Positions 62,310 through 64,000 of a DNA stretch of 64,000 nucleotides are shown piece after piece (within the stretch, counting starts at the first letter, position 1; each line of letters opens with the position of its first letter). The position numbers were made by a program, and so were the translations under genes. Source of the DNA: CBDCVA01 sp965222935 [NCBI: Candidatus Latescibacterota bacterium]. Lineage in GTDB: Bacteria; Latescibacterota; CBDCVA01. Under the pieces are notes generated by a model. That model did not search any database. It worked only from the letters and a program-made list of their open reading frames with translations, and was not told the DNA's origin. The stretch spans positions 2,294,001 to 2,358,000 of the forward strand of contig CBDCVA010000002.1 of NCBI GenBank assembly GCA_965222935.1. Direction: 5' to 3'.

Positions 62310-63082
62310 TGAAAACTGTAGCCGTCTTGATCATGGGGTTGTGGGCTGCGTCATGGGCTGAAGCCCAAGAGCCGGTGGAAACTGCTCACCAGCAGCTGCC
62401 GCTAGCGGTGGGCAACAGTTGGAGGTATACCCACACCTATTTCAATTATCTGACGGAAGATTATAATTATGGTGATGCAACCGTTCGCGATGTAACCATT
62501 CGCATCACGCACACCGAAGACATCGAAGGACATACCTATTACGTCTTCAGTCCCATGCCCTACGAAGATCCTCCTGTACTCTCCCTCTTTCCGGCGGGCC
62601 AAAAAGTGCGGTTCGACGGCTATGATCTGGTATCTCGCGGGAGAGAGGGTGACATCGCGCTATACCAGTTCAAGTTTGGTGTCGGGGGTGAGTACTCATA
62701 CAGTATTCCCGAGACGGAATCAGATACGCTGGTAGTAGTGGTACGCGGCTGTTTTAGATTTCAAGGACATAAGGAAAGCACTCACCATTTGGCCTCCACA
62801 CCAGAGGGCTACCCGACCGACGCATCTTACTACTATGAATCGCGACAAGTGAACTTTATCCGTGGCCTTGGCCTATCAGGGTTTATCGTGGATGGGATAT
62901 ATATAATAGGACGCTCTTCTAACGACGTGAATGATGTGGCTAATCACCTGGTCCTTTATTCAGCGACGATAAACGGCGTGGAGTTGGACCCAAAGACTTT
63001 TCGATATACCGCGATCAGGGAGACTTCATGGGGCGCCTTGAAGCGGGCATTTTTCCCATTCATACGAGGAGGATCGAAATGA
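62300..63082 (+). CDS. Exported 'VGxSWxY' protein, array member C1
   Basis: A 260-residue protein (258 if ATG 62306 is used). A signal peptide ('TVAVLIMGLWAASWAEAQ') is followed by 'LPLAVGNSWRYTHTYFNY', 'TIRITHTEDIEGHTYYVFS', 'VRFDGYDLVSRGREGDIALYQF' and a C-terminal 'TAIRETSWGALKRAF'. It shares the domain opening and the ending ('ETSWGALK' against 'EVTWGTVK') with A1 but little else, so it is a distant family member in the equivalent place. Its TGA overlaps the next ATG (63079-63082). Exported; function unknown. Confidence 0.72.
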   Translation: MQMMKTVAVLIMGLWAASWAEAQEPVETAHQQLPLAVGNSWRYTHTYFNYLTEDYNYGDATVRDVTIRITHTEDIEGHTYYVFSPMPYEDPPVLSLFPAGQKVRFDGYDLVSRGREGDIALYQFKFGVGGEYSYSIPETESDTLVVVVRGCFRFQGHKESTHHLASTPEGYPTDASYYYESRQVNFIRGLGLSGFIVDGIYIIGRSSNDVNDVANHLVLYSATINGVELDPKTFRYTAIRETSWGALKRAFFPFIRGGSK

Positions 63083-63480
63083 GAAGACATCGATTCACGA
63101 TCCTGCTGGCGCTTGCCGCGATAGGGTCAAGTATAGATCCCATTCACGCCATGGTCGTCGACGAGTTGGCTCCCTTCGTTCAGCCTGACGGGACGCAGTT
63201 CCCGGCGCATGTTTATGGCGACGAATTCGAGATCAACTGGGTTACCGCAGACGGCTATGCTTTCGTACATAACGAAGCGGATGACTACTTGTATTATGCG
63301 GAACTGGATGATGAAGGCGACTTTCAGCCTTCGGAGGCCAAAGTCGGCATCGATGATCCGCTAGGGCACGGCATCCAGAAGAACTTGCAACGAAGCGCAG
63401 CGTGCCGAGCGAAGATACAGGCGGAACGCATCGCTCACGGTTATGCCCGTCAAACGCGAACCATGGCCCTTGTCGAATGA
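63079..63480 (+). CDS. Exported M6-protease-pro-region-like protein, array member B2
   Basis: A 133-residue protein. ATG 63079 overlaps the C1 stop and has GAGGAGG six bases before. A signal peptide ('FTILLALAAIGSSIDPIHA') is followed by 'VQPDGTQFPAHVYGDEFEI', 'TADGYAFVHNEADDYLYYAELD' and the same last codons 'TRTMALVE' as B1. It is shorter than B1 in the middle helical region. The pair C1-B2 is translationally coupled, which suggests that the two exported products act together, for example as a binding pair. Confidence 0.72.
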   Translation: MRRHRFTILLALAAIGSSIDPIHAMVVDELAPFVQPDGTQFPAHVYGDEFEINWVTADGYAFVHNEADDYLYYAELDDEGDFQPSEAKVGIDDPLGHGIQKNLQRSAACRAKIQAERIAHGYARQTRTMALVE

Positions 63481-63501
63481 TGAGAGCAAGGGTATATTGG
63501 T
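63454..63501. repeat. 48-bp junction repeat, copy 2
   Basis: Identical to 62208-62255. Past it the sequence CCCTTAAAGGAGGTCGTG and the first codons of the following gene match the start of A1 at 60909-61003 with only scattered changes, so this junction combines a B-type end with an A-type beginning. Confidence 0.95.
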
Positions 63502-63529
63502 GTGCCCCGCCCTTAAAGGAGGTCGTGTC

Positions 63530-64000
63530 ATGACGGGCTGCTGGAAAGGTTCAAGAACCTGTTTCATGCTTTCCGTGCTGGTCTATCTGGCGCTGCCGAT
63601 ACCGTGCGATGCTTGCTTTGTCTGTGTGCCGCCACGGGTCGGAGACTCATGGACCTATCGTAGAACGACGGTTATGTATGAGGAAGAGAAAACCAGGATT
63701 TATACATTCACCATAAGCGTTATCGGCACAGAACAAGTAGGGGATCAGGAATACTACCGTTTGGGAAATGGAGAGATGTATCGAGCATCGGATGATGGAG
63801 TGATCTGGCAGTACTATCCCAATCTCGCAGAGGAAGCGATCCATTCCGATCTATGGCGTGTAGGATTAGATCAAGTGGGTGTAGTACGGTATGAAGGTGT
63901 GCTCTGTGACACTCCTGCCAACAGTGAAGCTTCCAGTGAATATGGAGTGAAATTGGAACTTGTTCGAAGGGGACCCTTAGAGATGATGGTCGGCGACTCT
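63530..64000 (+). CDS. Exported 'VGxSWxY' protein, array member A2, 3' end missing
   Basis: The first 157 codons of a gene cut by the window edge. ATG 63530 has AAAGGAGG eight bases before. The signal peptide region 'MTGCWKGSRTCFMLSVLVYL' equals that of A1; then 'VPPRVGDSWTYRRTTV', 'TISVIGTEQVGDQEYYRLG', 'MYRASDDGVIWQYYP' and 'VRYEGVLCDTP'. Likeness to A1 falls off steadily after the signal peptide and a block of A1 ('STDTDVYSGRRRHEDAA') is missing, so the mature parts diverge faster than the leader. A B-type gene is expected to follow outside the window. Confidence 0.8.
   Translation, partial: MTGCWKGSRTCFMLSVLVYLALPIPCDACFVCVPPRVGDSWTYRRTTVMYEEEKTRIYTFTISVIGTEQVGDQEYYRLGNGEMYRASDDGVIWQYYPNLAEEAIHSDLWRVGLDQVGVVRYEGVLCDTPANSEASSEYGVKLELVRRGPLEMMVGDS

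Noticed and set aside
1-64000. CRISPR arrays, insertion sequences, integrases, rRNA genes
   Set aside because: Looked for spaced short repeats, transposase motifs and rRNA cores on both strands; none was recognised.

Overview
The window is a GC-rich, densely coded stretch from a Gram-negative bacterium. It carries outer-membrane barrels, lipoproteins, RND pumps, RlpA, a TonB-like family and M16 protease pairs. The mix of DUF6785-type membrane proteins, DUF4159 proteins, CBM9 modules, Fe/2-oxoglutarate dioxygenases and a 'CAYYNTFY' tetratricopeptide lipoprotein suggests an uncultured lineage of the FCB/Latescibacterota/Poribacteria kind. This placement is inference; no rRNA or marker set is present to fix it.

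Layout. (1) 0-5 kb: a partial DapA-family aldolase, an internally deleted RidA remnant, a GNAT acetyltransferase, a conserved protein of unknown function, and a reverse-strand cluster of phytanoyl-CoA-dioxygenase-like enzyme, bicupin and cupin. (2) 5-23.4 kb, all reverse strand: two very large outer-membrane barrel candidates with acidic calcium-binding-like repeats, three TonB-like DUF4159 proteins (two from a recent 1424-bp tandem duplication), two exported CBM9-like proteins and three paralogous polytopic transporters. Together they could form a trans-envelope uptake system. (3) 23.7-34.5 kb: a spermidine-synthase-like membrane protein with TPRs, a KAP-family P-loop NTPase in lower-GC DNA, a sodium/solute symporter operon, an AHL-lactonase-like enzyme with a lipoprotein, and a sialidase-like protein. 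(4) 34.7-38.8 kb, forward: tRNA-Lys, a lipoprotein, a DUF1848 protein, a methyltransferase, the siroheme decarboxylase pair AhbA/AhbB and dCTP deaminase. (5) 38.9-60.7 kb, reverse: an M16 protease pair, a sigma-54 activator, RlpA, a TPR protein, CarB, Rho (broken by one missing base just before its P-loop), a twin ABC ATPase, two RND permeases and an MFS transporter. (6) 60.9-64 kb, forward and less GC-rich: an array of alternating small exported proteins. One family has a 'VGxSWxY' domain. The other resembles only the pro-region of M6 metalloproteases. The units are joined by nearly identical junction sequences, and the array runs off the window.

Many gene joints are 4-base overlaps (13407/13404, 31592/31595, 32499/32496, 40184/40181, 43624/43621, 63079/63082), which implies operons with translational coupling. 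The most promising undescribed systems are the cassette array at the right end and the barrel/DUF4159/CBM9/DUF6785 locus. The Rho frameshift, and a possible second one in the adjacent ABC gene, may be assembly errors and should be checked before interpretation.
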